Assembly (NCBI RefSeq): GCF_946151045.1
Contig: NZ_OX267714.1
Coordinates: 2,146,001 to 2,210,000 of the forward strand
From: Mammaliicoccus sp. Marseille-Q6498
GTDB taxonomy: Bacteria > Bacillota > Bacilli > Staphylococcales > Staphylococcaceae
Length of the DNA: 64,000 bases
Reading direction: 5' to 3'
Of the stretch, positions 1 through 8,087 are shown one piece after another (the first letter of the stretch is position 1; the number at the start of each line of letters is the position of its first letter). The translations under genes were made by a program, and so were the position numbers. Under the pieces are notes generated by a model, which worked only from the letters and a program-made list of their open reading frames with translations, had not been told where the DNA came from and ran no database searches.

Positions 1-1
1 A

Positions 2-850
2 GCAGGTAATGTAACAGCTACGGCTAAGGATCCAAGCGGAAATACGTCAGCTACTTCTGAACCAATTTCTGTAACAGATACAACGCCTCCAGCTAAACCA
101 ACAATCACGAGTGATTTAACAGATAAAGCTGGTAAGAAAGATCCTATCACAGTTGAAGCAGAACCAGGCTCAACAGTGACAGTTGTTGATAAAGACGGTA
201 ACCCAATCGGTAGTGCAGTTGCGAATGAAGATGGTATTGCGACAATCACACCAACTAAACCATTACCAGTAGGTAATGTAACAGCTACGGCTAAAGATCC
301 AAGCGGAAATACATCAGTTACTTCTGAACCAATTTCTGTAACAGATACAACTCCTCCAGCTAAACCAACAATCACGAGTGATTTAACAGATAAAGCTGGT
401 AAGAAAGATCCTATCACAGTTGAAGCAGAACCAGGCTCAACAGTAGTAATCGTTGATAAAGACGGTAATAAGATTGGTGAAGGTAAAGCGAATGAAGATG
501 GTGTAGCAACAATCACACCAACTAAACCATTACCAGCAGGAACAATAACAGTTACAGCAACAGATTCTAGTGGTAATATTTCTGAGAAGTCAGAACCTGT
601 CGAAGTTACAGCTGCTCAAGGTAGCGATTTAACAACTTCAAATACTAATGGTTCTAACCAAGCTTCTAATGTTAATAAAGTTGAAAAATCTGAACAACCA
701 AGTGCGAAAGATTCTAATGCAAGTAACAAAGCTAAAGAATTACCAGACACTGGTGAGAAAGAAAATGAAACTGCAACATTATTAGGATTAACTTCTCTAT
801 TTGGTGGTCTAGCATTACTATTCAGACGCAAAAAATCAGAAGATAAGTAA
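2..850 (+). CDS. LPXTG cell-wall surface protein, 3' end (5' end outside window)
   Basis: Only the C-terminal part is present; the reading frame is open from the first full codon at position 2. It is built of 89-residue (267-bp) tandem Ig-like repeats of the bacterial Big type: equivalent points fall at 2, 269 and 536, and the first two copies are almost identical at DNA level. The last copy is more diverged. A Ser/Asn-rich, low-complexity wall-spanning stretch follows, then the sortase motif LPDTG at 740-754, a hydrophobic helix and the Arg/Lys-rich tail RRKKSEDK. Seen: repeats and sorting signal. Known: such proteins are anchored to peptidoglycan by sortase A. Inferred: an adhesin or biofilm protein; the ligand-binding N-terminus is not visible. 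The gene is followed by its own terminator. Confidence 0.93.
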   Translation, partial: AGNVTATAKDPSGNTSATSEPISVTDTTPPAKPTITSDLTDKAGKKDPITVEAEPGSTVTVVDKDGNPIGSAVANEDGIATITPTKPLPVGNVTATAKDPSGNTSVTSEPISVTDTTPPAKPTITSDLTDKAGKKDPITVEAEPGSTVVIVDKDGNKIGEGKANEDGVATITPTKPLPAGTITVTATDSSGNISEKSEPVEVTAAQGSDLTTSNTNGSNQASNVNKVEKSEQPSAKDSNASNKAKELPDTGEKENETATLLGLTSLFGGLALLFRRKKSEDK

Positions 851-861
851 ATAATTCTTAA

Positions 862-902
862 GAATCAGGGCTGAGGCATTTATGTCTTAGCTCTGATTTT
901 TG
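862..902 (+). terminator. Terminator of the LPXTG protein gene
   Basis: Inverted repeat AATCAGGGCTGAGGCA / TGTCTTAGCTCTGATT with a short loop and a T-rich tail, 11 bases after the stop codon. Similar GGCTGAG-type hairpins recur after narT (23284) and before the second tandem array (40434). Confidence 0.8.
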
Positions 903-916
903 TTTATAAAATCAAT

Positions 917-953
917 AAAAAACGCGATACCGAATTTGGCATCGCGTTTTTTT
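917..953. terminator. Bidirectional terminator between the wall protein gene and nanT
   Basis: AAAACGCGATACC pairs with GGCATCGCGTTTT (one mismatch) around a 6-nt loop, with an A-run on the left and T7 on the right, so it can stop transcripts from both convergent genes. It ends 7 bases from the nanT stop codon. Confidence 0.85.
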
Positions 954-959
954 ATGTTG

Positions 960-2468
960 TTATTTTTCTTCTTTTACATATTGATCATTTATCGTAAAGA
1001 TAGTTAAACCAACAATGTTTTTATTAGTTTTAGCGAAAGGTATACTTGCTAAGTAACCAACTACGAATGAAATAAGGAATCCGAATAGTGAAACTGTAAA
1101 TGGTGTAATATCTGTCTTACCGATAAAGTAAGAAGCAATTGCTGCAACAATTAAACCGATAATAACACCGTATGAATTGGCACGTTTAGTGAAGATACCA
1201 ACTGCAAAGACACCTGCAATTGGAACACCGAATAATCCTGTTACGAGTAGGAATAAGTTCCAAGTTTCATTTGTTTCTTGATTAATTAAATATAATGAAG
1301 CAAGTGTACCGAATATTCCTGCTAAGATAATGATCATTCTAGCTAAGAATACATCTTTTGATGAATCATTATTTTTAGAGAATCTTTGTTTCAAGTCGAC
1401 TACTACACAAGCGGAAATTGAATTTAAACTTGATGAAATAGTTGATTGTGCAGCGGCAAAGATTGCTGCGATTAATAGTCCACCAACAAATGGAGGAATC
1501 TCAGTTAATATGAAGTAAGGTACTATAGCTGATGTATTAAATCCTTCTGGTAATGAGTCAACATTATTATAGAAAGAGTACAATACAGTCCCCATACCAT
1601 AGAAGATAGGAATAGTAATAAATGCTAAAATTCCATTAGTCCATAATGATTTGTTAGTTGATGATACTGATCCAGTTGTTTGATAACGTTGAACGATATC
1701 TTGACTGGCAGTATATTGATGTAAGTTATTAAATATTGAACCAATGAATATGATTGGAATGGCTGCAGCTGCAGTACCAAATTTCCAATTATCAATTGAA
1801 ATCAATTTTTTATTTTGTACGGCTTCGTGAGCGATAGTGGAGAAATTACCATTTATTTGGTATGCACCTAAGAATATAACAGCTACTGCACCACCGATTA
1901 AAATAATACCTTGAATAACATCACTCCAGATAACCCCTTCGATACCACCCATGAATGTATAAATCATACATAATAATCCAACTAAACCGGCAATTAAATA
2001 TGGATTGATATCTGATACTGATGTGATTGCTAATGTAGGTAAATATATAACAATTGCTATACGTCCGATATGGAAGAGTGTAAATGATAGAGAACCGATC
2101 ACTCTCATAACAATACCGAAACGTTCTTCTAAATATTCATAAGCTGTTGTTACATCTAATTTTCTAAAGAATGGTATATAGAAATAGATTAGTAAAGGTA
2201 TAATTGCAATAATTGCGATATTACCTGCAGCGTATGACCAATCTGAATTAAAGGCACGTTCTGGTGTTCCCATATAAGTAATGGCACTTAACGTTGTTGC
2301 ATATATGGAAAAACCTACTGCCCATGCTGGTACTCTACCTTTAGCTTTGAAAAAAGCTTCTGTATCTTGCCCAGCTCTTTTTGTGAAGTAAACACCAATT
2401 AATAAAGTAACGAGTAAATAAATGATTAAGGCAACCCAGTTACCTGTACCAAACCCTACTTGATTCAT
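960..2468 (-). CDS. nanT: Sodium:solute symporter, probable sialic acid transporter NanT
   Basis: A 502-residue, very hydrophobic protein of the solute:sodium symporter (SSS) family, with about 13 membrane helices from residue 8 onward and the family-typical GGIEGVIWSDVIQG segment near residue 175. The start ATG at 2468 follows AAAGGGGATG at good spacing. It lies 30 bp downstream of nanA on the same strand, so the two are likely one transcript. Known: staphylococcal NanT belongs to the SSS family and takes up N-acetylneuraminate with Na+. The substrate is inferred from the nanA and nanK neighbours; the sequence alone would fit other SSS substrates. Confidence 0.85.
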   Translation of the reverse strand: MNQVGFGTGNWVALIIYLLVTLLIGVYFTKRAGQDTEAFFKAKGRVPAWAVGFSIYATTLSAITYMGTPERAFNSDWSYAAGNIAIIAIIPLLIYFYIPFFRKLDVTTAYEYLEERFGIVMRVIGSLSFTLFHIGRIAIVIYLPTLAITSVSDINPYLIAGLVGLLCMIYTFMGGIEGVIWSDVIQGIILIGGAVAVIFLGAYQINGNFSTIAHEAVQNKKLISIDNWKFGTAAAAIPIIFIGSIFNNLHQYTASQDIVQRYQTTGSVSSTNKSLWTNGILAFITIPIFYGMGTVLYSFYNNVDSLPEGFNTSAIVPYFILTEIPPFVGGLLIAAIFAAAQSTISSSLNSISACVVVDLKQRFSKNNDSSKDVFLARMIIILAGIFGTLASLYLINQETNETWNLFLLVTGLFGVPIAGVFAVGIFTKRANSYGVIIGLIVAAIASYFIGKTDITPFTVSLFGFLISFVVGYLASIPFAKTNKNIVGLTIFTINDQYVKEEK

Positions 2469-2498
2469 ATTATGACATCCCCTTTGTAAATCATAAAA

Positions 2499-3368
2499 TT
2501 ATAAATTGTATTTTGAAACGAGTGCTTTAACTTTCTCTATACCAGCTTCATCTAACGGTGAAAGTGGACGTTTAACTTTGCCTGCTTCAATTCCTTTTTC
2601 AGAAAGGATTGCTTTTAATGTAGGATAAATACCTAAAGCAAGTACTTGTTCGATTATATCGTTTGTTTCGTGTTGAATTTCATATGCTTCTTGAATTTTA
2701 CCTTGTTGTGCTAATTCGAAAATCTGTCTTGCACGACGACCGTTAATATTGTAAGTAGAACCAATTGCACCATCTACACCAGAAACAGCTGCTTGAATAA
2801 GCATTTCATCGAATCCAGATAAAATTAATTTATCAGGGAAGGTCTTTTTAATTCTTTCTAATAAGTAGAAGTCTGCAGCAGTATATTTAATACCGATGAT
2901 TTTTTCGTTTTCAAATAGTTCGTCAAATTGTTGTATTGATAAGTTGACGCCTGTTAATGCAGGTATTGAATAGATGATCATTTCTTTACCTGTCGCTTCG
3001 ATAATAGCGTTATAGTAGTATTTAATTTCTTCAAAATTAAATGGATAATAGAAAGGTGTTACGGCTGATAAAGCATCATATTCTAATGATGCAGCAAATT
3101 GACCTAATTCTATAGATTCTTTTAAATCTAGTGCACCTACTTGAGCGATTAATTTAATTTCATTTCCCGCTTCGTCTTTAACAATTTCAAAGACACGCTT
3201 TTTTTGGTCAGTGTTCATTAAGAAATTCTCGCCTGAACTACCATTTACATATAGTCCATCGATTTGTTGTTCATCAATGTTTTGACGAATGATTTGTCTT
3301 AAACCTTTTTCTAAAATATTTCCCTCATCATCAAATGGAACGAGTAGTGCTGAATATAAACCTTTCAT
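2499..3368 (-). CDS. nanA: N-acetylneuraminate lyase
   Basis: A 289-residue class I aldolase of the DapA/NanA family. It splits N-acetylneuraminate into ManNAc and pyruvate in the cytoplasm. Visible landmarks: the GSSGE substrate-carboxylate loop at residues 43-47, Tyr133 in [10 protein letters not shown], and the Schiff-base Lys161 in IGIKYTA, at spacings close to those of the E. coli enzyme. The ATG at 3368 is preceded by AAAGGAG. It is the first gene of a leftward nanA-nanT unit, transcribed away from the GntR-GntR-nanK unit. The close relative DapA is less likely because of the GSSGE and YSIPALTG motifs and the neighbours. Confidence 0.92.
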   Translation of the reverse strand: MKGLYSALLVPFDDEGNILEKGLRQIIRQNIDEQQIDGLYVNGSSGENFLMNTDQKKRVFEIVKDEAGNEIKLIAQVGALDLKESIELGQFAASLEYDALSAVTPFYYPFNFEEIKYYYNAIIEATGKEMIIYSIPALTGVNLSIQQFDELFENEKIIGIKYTAADFYLLERIKKTFPDKLILSGFDEMLIQAAVSGVDGAIGSTYNINGRRARQIFELAQQGKIQEAYEIQHETNDIIEQVLALGIYPTLKAILSEKGIEAGKVKRPLSPLDEAGIEKVKALVSKYNL

Positions 3369-3405
3369 AATTAAAAACTCCTTTTTTATTTTTATAATTG
3401 ATAAT

Positions 3406-3417
3406 ATTGTCTGACCA
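3406..3417 (+). promoter_or_regulatory. Candidate GntR operator, copy 1 (nanA side)
   Basis: ATTGTCTGACCA, identical to the site at 3472-3483. On the minus strand it contains TTGGTC, which with TATAAA 16 bp downstream could be the nanA -35/-10 pair, so a bound repressor would cover the promoter. The half-site GACCA resembles operators of FadR-type GntR regulators (ATTGGT-N3-ACCAAT), but the left half is one base short. The assignment to the adjacent regulators is inference. Confidence 0.55.
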
Positions 3418-3431
3418 ATTTATAATTACAT

Positions 3432-3445
3432 TGTAAGCGATTCCA
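3432..3445 (+). promoter_or_regulatory. cre site (CcpA) in the nan divergent promoter region
   Basis: TGTAAGCGATTCCA fits the catabolite-responsive element TGWAANCGNTNWCA at all but one defined position. It lies midway between the two candidate GntR operators, which suggests that glucose represses both nan transcripts through CcpA. Match seen; regulation inferred. Confidence 0.65.
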
Positions 3446-3471
3446 GATTATGATGTCAATTGTTTTTGTAA

Positions 3472-3483
3472 ATTGTCTGACCA
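3472..3483 (+). promoter_or_regulatory. Candidate GntR operator, copy 2 (regulator side)
   Basis: Second copy of ATTGTCTGACCA, in the same orientation and 66 bp from the first, just upstream of the likely -10 region and the start of the first GntR gene. It would allow autoregulation of the regulator-kinase unit. Confidence 0.55.
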
Positions 3484-3520
3484 TTTATGATAAAATGTTT
3501 TTGAATAGGAGGTAGGTATC

Positions 3521-4204
3521 ATGATGAAAAGAACGTCATTAGTTGATGTAGCTGTTGAAAATTTAAAAGAATATATTGCTGAACATCAATTTGAAAATGG
3601 GGATAAACTACCTTCGGAAAAAGTGCTCATTGATCAACTGGGTGTTAGTAGAACAGTCGTGAGAGAAGCCATTAGCAGGTTACAACAAAGTGGACTCATA
3701 CAAGTGAAATCAGGAAGCGGTATGTTTATTACGGATAAGAACAATCATTTATCTATGTTGTTTGAATCTCATATGAAAGTGCACGGTTTTAAGATTAAAG
3801 AATTATTAGAAGTGCGTAAAATATTGGAACTTGGTGCTGTACGTTTAATAATAGAAAATAATTTGCCGATTGATGCTCAAAAATTAAAAGACATCAACAC
3901 AGTTTACTTTTCAAGTATTGATGATGCACAGGCTTTAGCGCAACACGATTCGACTTTTCATGAAATGATTATATTATTTACTGAAAATCAGACACTGATC
4001 ACAATGAGTAACGTTATAAAAGAATATTTTTCGAAAAATCAATTTAGCCAAGTTGTTGGTCGAGAAGATATTAAAAAGTCATATAACGAACATGATCAAA
4101 TTATTAACGCTTTAGATAATAAAGATTTAGCGTTAGCACTTAATACGATTAATATACATCTGTCTCGTGTATTCGAATGGATAGAAGAATTGGAGCGTAA
4201 ATGA
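3521..4204 (+). CDS. GntR-family (FadR-type) regulator 1 of the sialic acid cluster
   Basis: A 227-residue protein with an N-terminal winged helix of the GntR type (residues about 8-72; GDKLPSEKVLIDQLGVSRTVVREA is split by the usual turn) and a C-terminal all-helical FCD effector domain (about 85-220). The start ATG follows AGGAGG by 8 bases. First gene of a rightward unit whose next two genes overlap it and each other by 4 bp. Known: E. coli NanR is also a FadR-type GntR protein, whereas S. aureus NanR is of the RpiR type. Inferred: represses nanA-nanT and itself through the two 12-nt repeats, relieved by a sialic acid or ManNAc derivative. Confidence 0.88.
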   Translation: MMKRTSLVDVAVENLKEYIAEHQFENGDKLPSEKVLIDQLGVSRTVVREAISRLQQSGLIQVKSGSGMFITDKNNHLSMLFESHMKVHGFKIKELLEVRKILELGAVRLIIENNLPIDAQKLKDINTVYFSSIDDAQALAQHDSTFHEMIILFTENQTLITMSNVIKEYFSKNQFSQVVGREDIKKSYNEHDQIINALDNKDLALALNTINIHLSRVFEWIEELERK

Positions 4205-4851
4205 TGGGGAATTTAAATAAGATTGAAGTACAAAGTTTGAAAACTCAAGTTCTTCAAGAAATGAAACAGTATATTTTGAAAGAAGGTTTAACTGAAGGGG
4301 ATAAATTGCCAACTGAGCGAACTTTTACTGAAATGTATGGGGTAAGTCGTTCTGTAGTTCGTGAAGCATTAAGCTACTTAGAACATACTGGTGTTATAGA
4401 AACGGTTCAAGGTAGAGGTACAATTATTAAAGCGCCAGATGTTTCAAATTTAGTAGAAGGATTTTTATTTAGTTTTCAAGTAGCAAACGGTTCGAAACAA
4501 GATTTATTATCGTTAAGAATTATTTTTGAATGTGCAGCAATTGAAGAAATCATCAATTTAGATAGGGATATTAGTCAGTTGAAATCTATCGTAAATGAAG
4601 ATGTGACTAACCATTTTGAAAATGATAAAGCATTCCATCAAGCGGTCTTACATTCAACAGGCAATGCGTTATTTGAACAGTTAAGCTCAGTCATTCAATC
4701 ATATTTTTATCATATAGAAGTCGATGAAGTGGAAGTTGATTATCAACAAACTGTCGATGCACATAATAAAATCGTAGAAGCCATCTCAAATAAAGACGTT
4801 CAATTAGCTAAAGAACTTATGACAAATCATTTATCAGGGGGTATATCATGA
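4201..4851 (+). CDS. GntR-family (FadR-type) regulator 2, tandem paralogue
   Basis: A 216-residue GntR/FCD protein like its upstream neighbour: winged helix at about 12-75 (GDKLPTERTFTEMYGVSRSVVREA in the same position) and a shorter FCD domain, with FHQAVLHSTGN in place of FHEMIILFTEN. ATGA overlaps the stop of the first regulator. Two candidate starts, 4201 and 4204, share the same weak GGAG site. The two regulators are clearly diverged copies rather than a recent duplication. It may form a heterodimer with, or bind a different effector from, the first regulator; neither is shown by the sequence. Confidence 0.87.
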   Translation: MMGNLNKIEVQSLKTQVLQEMKQYILKEGLTEGDKLPTERTFTEMYGVSRSVVREALSYLEHTGVIETVQGRGTIIKAPDVSNLVEGFLFSFQVANGSKQDLLSLRIIFECAAIEEIINLDRDISQLKSIVNEDVTNHFENDKAFHQAVLHSTGNALFEQLSSVIQSYFYHIEVDEVEVDYQQTVDAHNKIVEAISNKDVQLAKELMTNHLSGGIS

Positions 4852-5708
4852 AAATTGCAATAGATGTCGGTGGTACATACATAAAGTCTGGCGTTATTGA
4901 TGAAAATCAAAAGCTACATGGTTATCGCAAAGTAGAAACGCCTCAAAATATTCAATATGAAATTTTAAATGAAGTGATTAATATCGTGACATTATATAAG
5001 AAAGAATTTAACCTAGAAAATCCAGATGTAGGCATATCTACTGCAGGTGTTGTAGATTCAAAGATCGGTGAAATCACTTATGCTGGACCTACAATACCAG
5101 GTTACACAGGGACTAATTTTAAGAAGGCTTTATCGGGTATAACAAATAAAGTTGTGATTAATAATGATGTATCGTGCGCTTTATTAGGAGAACTTACTGA
5201 GCTTGAAAAGGATGTTAAGTCTATATTCTTAATGACGATAGGAACGGGTATTGGCGGCGCGTATTATGAGGACAAACTGTTAGAAGGCGTTCATTATAAA
5301 GCGTGCGAAATAGGATACTTATTATATGATGAAAAAACGGATTCAAGTTATGAAGATCGTTCATCGACTACAGCATTAAAAACATTAATCAAGGACAATT
5401 ATCAATCTGAAATAACGGTAGAAATGTTGTTTGAAATGGCATATGAACACGATGAAAAAGCAATGTCATTATTAAAACAATGGGCTAAAAATGTAGCAGA
5501 AGGCATTGCGCAAGTACAAATTATATTTGATCCGGAAATCATCTTAATAGGTGGAGGGATTTCTAAACAAGAAGATAGACTGATTACATTAATCGAACCT
5601 TTTATCGACCTTTATTTACCTAAAGATTACGGTCACGCAAAAATCCAAACGACGTCAAAAGGTAACGACTCTGCGTTGTACGGTGCTGTTTCAGCGTTTC
5701 AAAAATAA
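4848..5708 (+). CDS. nanK: ROK-family sugar kinase, probable N-acetylmannosamine kinase NanK
   Basis: A 286-residue ROK (repressor, ORF, kinase) protein. The phosphate-binding DVGGT is at residues 6-10 and a second ATP-binding motif, GTGIGG, is at about 131-136. It would phosphorylate ManNAc from the NanA reaction to ManNAc-6-P. The Cys-rich zinc motif of many ROK proteins is absent, and the sequence there reads ACEIGYLL instead of the more usual EIGH. The start overlaps the previous gene (ATGA) and has an AGGGGG ribosome site. Function is inferred from the nan context; the enzyme could also be a more general ROK hexokinase. Confidence 0.8.
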   Translation: MKIAIDVGGTYIKSGVIDENQKLHGYRKVETPQNIQYEILNEVINIVTLYKKEFNLENPDVGISTAGVVDSKIGEITYAGPTIPGYTGTNFKKALSGITNKVVINNDVSCALLGELTELEKDVKSIFLMTIGTGIGGAYYEDKLLEGVHYKACEIGYLLYDEKTDSSYEDRSSTTALKTLIKDNYQSEITVEMLFEMAYEHDEKAMSLLKQWAKNVAEGIAQVQIIFDPEIILIGGGISKQEDRLITLIEPFIDLYLPKDYGHAKIQTTSKGNDSALYGAVSAFQK

Positions 5709-5739
5709 TTGTAAACTTATTATTTAAAAAGGTTTACAA
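5709..5739 (+). promoter_or_regulatory. BirA operator and promoter of bioY
   Basis: TTGTAAAC (5709-5716) and GTTTACAA (5732-5739) form a perfect inverted repeat with a 15-nt spacer, the form of biotin repressor BirA sites in Firmicutes. A -10 box TATAAT lies at 5745-5750, so the operator covers the -35 region of the bioY promoter. It begins directly after the nanK stop codon, which separates bioY from the nan unit. Confidence 0.85.
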
Positions 5740-5782
5740 TGTGCTATAATATATTTTATCTTGAGATTTAGGAGTGAAAGAT

Positions 5783-6334
5783 TTGAAAACAAAAGATATC
5801 GTAATTATAGCAATGTTTACAGCATTTATTTCCGTATTGGCATTTATACCGCCAATTCCATTACCATACATGCCTGTGCCAATCGTAGTACAAAATATAG
5901 GTATTATATTAGCCGGATGTTTATTAGGATATAAAAGAGGCACAATTAGTGTCGTTGTTTTCCTATTATTAGTTGCAACGGGGTTACCACTATTATCAGG
6001 TGGTAGAGGTGGTTTAGGTGTATTCTTCGGACCATCAGCAGGTTATTTATTTGGTTACATATTAATTGCATTCTTGATAGGTTTATTTATAGATTTAAAA
6101 TGGAAATCCTTAACTTTTGTATATGCACTTATCATTAACATTGTAATAGGTGTATTACTATTAAACCTTATAGGTGGCTATTTTATGGGAGAATTTATGC
6201 ATATTTCTATCGCTAAAAGGTATATGTTAGCTGCAACATTCTTGCCAGGAGATATTGTTAAAGCAATATTAGCAACTATGTTATTATTTAGTTTAAAGAA
6301 CTTACCTGAAATAAAGAGGTTCAGAAATAATTAA
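5783..6334 (+). CDS. bioY: Biotin transporter substrate-binding (S) component BioY
   Basis: An ECF-transporter S component with six predicted membrane helices, the family pattern PYMPVPIVVQNIGI in the first third, and GGRGGLGVFFGPSAGYLFGY in the middle. I place the start at the TTG at 5783, because AGGAG (5770-5774) is 8 bases upstream; the in-frame GTG at 5774 lies inside that ribosome site. BioY captures biotin and, in Firmicutes, usually shares the energising module EcfA1-EcfA2-EcfT, whose first genes occur at the right end of this window. A BirA box over its promoter supports control by biotin. Confidence 0.92.
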   Translation: MKTKDIVIIAMFTAFISVLAFIPPIPLPYMPVPIVVQNIGIILAGCLLGYKRGTISVVVFLLLVATGLPLLSGGRGGLGVFFGPSAGYLFGYILIAFLIGLFIDLKWKSLTFVYALIINIVIGVLLLNLIGGYFMGEFMHISIAKRYMLAATFLPGDIVKAILATMLLFSLKNLPEIKRFRNN

Positions 6335-6346
6335 CGAGGTGTTGTT

Positions 6347-7093
6347 ATGGTCACTTTTAAAGACATCGTAACTGATGGAGTAATCTTGAAAGAAACAGAA
6401 AGATACATTCATTACCATACTTTGAAGAAACGAATTCAATATGATTCAAACAAAATTGTATATAAAGTCATGCCAGACTTGGAGACGTTTAAAGCAGATG
6501 AAAGTATGTTAAAAGACTTACACGAAAAACATAACCAGCCGTTTTTGAAATTTGTTTTTCCTGAAAATATTTCTTTAGACGAATCATTAAAATCATATTT
6601 AAGTGAGCGTGGTTATACGTACAGTTGGATTGAATTGTATATTAACGATGAGAAAGACTTTTCAAGTGATCATGATGAAGATATAGAAGTGGTTACGACT
6701 AATGAAGACAATATAGTAGACTTCTTAAATTTATCGTATGAATATGATAAAAAATATGGTGAAGAATACGCTGAACTCAAAATTAAAGTAAACCAAGATC
6801 AATTAGAAGCGGATAATCCGATACAAGTTATTTCATATTATAAAGGAATGCCAGCAGGTACATTACTCATTTGGAATCATGAAACATATGTAGAATTAGA
6901 TAGTTTTGCAGTGAGAGAAGTATTAAGAAAGCGCGGCATAGGCACTAAAATGCAGGCGTTCGTCGCGGAATATGCTAAAGATAAACCAATCATACTAGTA
7001 GCTGACGGTGAAGATACAGCGAAAGATATGTATCAAAAGCAAGGATATAAATATAGCGGATTTCAATATGAAGCTTTGAAAGAGTATGAATAA
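6347..7093 (+). CDS. GNAT-family N-acetyltransferase
   Basis: A 248-residue protein whose C-terminal half (about 115-245) is a GNAT fold with the acetyl-CoA loop RKRGIG near residue 190. The N-terminal half is acidic and of unknown fold. It starts 12 bp after bioY with GAGGTG upstream, so it is probably co-transcribed. The substrate cannot be told. A strong terminator overlaps its stop codon. Confidence 0.75.
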   Translation: MVTFKDIVTDGVILKETERYIHYHTLKKRIQYDSNKIVYKVMPDLETFKADESMLKDLHEKHNQPFLKFVFPENISLDESLKSYLSERGYTYSWIELYINDEKDFSSDHDEDIEVVTTNEDNIVDFLNLSYEYDKKYGEEYAELKIKVNQDQLEADNPIQVISYYKGMPAGTLLIWNHETYVELDSFAVREVLRKRGIGTKMQAFVAEYAKDKPIILVADGEDTAKDMYQKQGYKYSGFQYEALKEYE

Positions 7094-7124
7094 AGGTTGA
7101 GACGTGACGTCTCAACCTTTATTT
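7092..7124 (+). terminator. Terminator after the GNAT gene
   Basis: Perfect 12-bp stem AAAGGTTGAGAC / GTCTCAACCTTT with loop GTGAC and a T-rich tail. The stem begins inside the TAA stop codon of the GNAT gene. It faces the end of fdhD. Confidence 0.88.
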
Positions 7125-7163
7125 ATTTTGTACTCATCATTCATAATTCTGACGAGAATAGCG

Positions 7164-7955
7164 TTATTTCATTTCTATTCTTTCTGCGTGACTATATACG
7201 TTAAAGCTTCCATCTCGAATGAAGCCAACTGCAGTAATATTTAAGTCGTTCGCTAATTCAATGGCTAAATTGGTTGGAGCGGATTTAGATAATATAATGC
7301 CGACACCTATTTTTGCAGCTTTAATTAATATTTCCGAGGAAATACGGCCACTAAATATAAGGACTTTATTTCGGACGGGTATATCTTGTTGTATACAGTA
7401 TCCATATAGTTTATCTAATGCATTGTGTCTCCCAATATCTGAACGATGTTCGTAAAATTCATTTCCATCACTTATCGCAGCGTTATGTAGTCCACCGGTC
7501 TGTTTAAAAATTTTACTTTCAGTATGCAGTCTATCCATCATTTCTAATATTTGTTCTGGATTAATTTTTAATTTTGTGTTGGAAACTTTTGCAGTTACGG
7601 CGTCATTATTAAAATAAAATTCTCTACTTTTGCCACAGCACGAAGATATCATGCGTTGTGTGTATTTTCGGTAGTTTGGATCGATTTGTTTATTTAATTC
7701 TACATGTGCAAATCCTTTAGAGTCATCTATAGAAATATGTTTTACATCACTTTTCATAAAAATAACACCTTCTGATGCTAAAAATCCTAATACAAGTTCG
7801 TTTAAGTTTTTAGGTGAGCAAATGACAGTTGCAAATTCTTCTCCGTTTACCATAATCGTCAAAGGGAACTCCGCAACATAATGGTCGTTTATTTCTATAA
7901 ATGCTTGATCTTGATATCTCAATATTGGTTGATGAAAAGTCATATTATGCTTCAT
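7164..7955 (-). CDS. fdhD: Formate dehydrogenase accessory sulfurtransferase FdhD
   Basis: A protein of about 263 residues. FdhD passes sulfur, as a persulfide, to the bis-MGD cofactor of formate dehydrogenase-type molybdoenzymes. The reactive cysteine pair SSCCGKS is at residues 106-107, and the C-terminal part contains the conserved GRHNALDK and FSGRISSEI motifs. The ATG at 7955 is preferred over 7961 because GAGGA ends 6 bases before it and abuts the upstream ATG. It is transcribed away from the molybdoenzyme gene at 8088, which is its expected client. Confidence 0.93.
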   Translation of the reverse strand: MKHNMTFHQPILRYQDQAFIEINDHYVAEFPLTIMVNGEEFATVICSPKNLNELVLGFLASEGVIFMKSDVKHISIDDSKGFAHVELNKQIDPNYRKYTQRMISSCCGKSREFYFNNDAVTAKVSNTKLKINPEQILEMMDRLHTESKIFKQTGGLHNAAISDGNEFYEHRSDIGRHNALDKLYGYCIQQDIPVRNKVLIFSGRISSEILIKAAKIGVGIILSKSAPTNLAIELANDLNITAVGFIRDGSFNVYSHAERIEMK

Positions 7956-8018
7956 ATACATTCCTCGCTTAATTGCTCTTTGTTAAATTATTTTACGTTG
8001 TTATTGCTCTTTTTGGAA

Positions 8019-8057
8019 GTGAAAGCTCTTTCACGTCAGCGAAAAATTTCATATAAT
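8019..8057 (+). promoter_or_regulatory. Promoter with palindromic operator upstream of the YdeP-type molybdoenzyme gene
   Basis: GTGAAAGCTCTTTCAC (8019-8034) is a 16-bp palindrome whose right half TTTCAC is 17 bp from the -10 TATAAT (8052-8057) and so sits in the -35 position. The half AAGCTCTTTCAC recurs in reverse (GTGAAAGAGCTT) in the moeB promoter at 23376-23387. The binding protein is unknown. Confidence 0.6.
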
Positions 8058-8087
8058 AAATTTAATAAAAATATGGGGGGATTTTTT

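Noticed and set aside
4201-4851. Recent tandem duplication of the GntR gene
   Set aside because: The two proteins share domain plan and HTH pattern but differ throughout; no DNA-level similarity suggesting a recent event.
8019-8034. Rex operator
   Set aside because: The spacing between GTGAA and TTCAC is six rather than four bases and the outer TT/AA are missing; kept only as an unassigned palindrome.
7881-8087. N-terminal extension of the YdeP-type molybdoenzyme
   Set aside because: It overlaps fdhD and its own promoter; TGGGGGGA and the family start both point to 8088.
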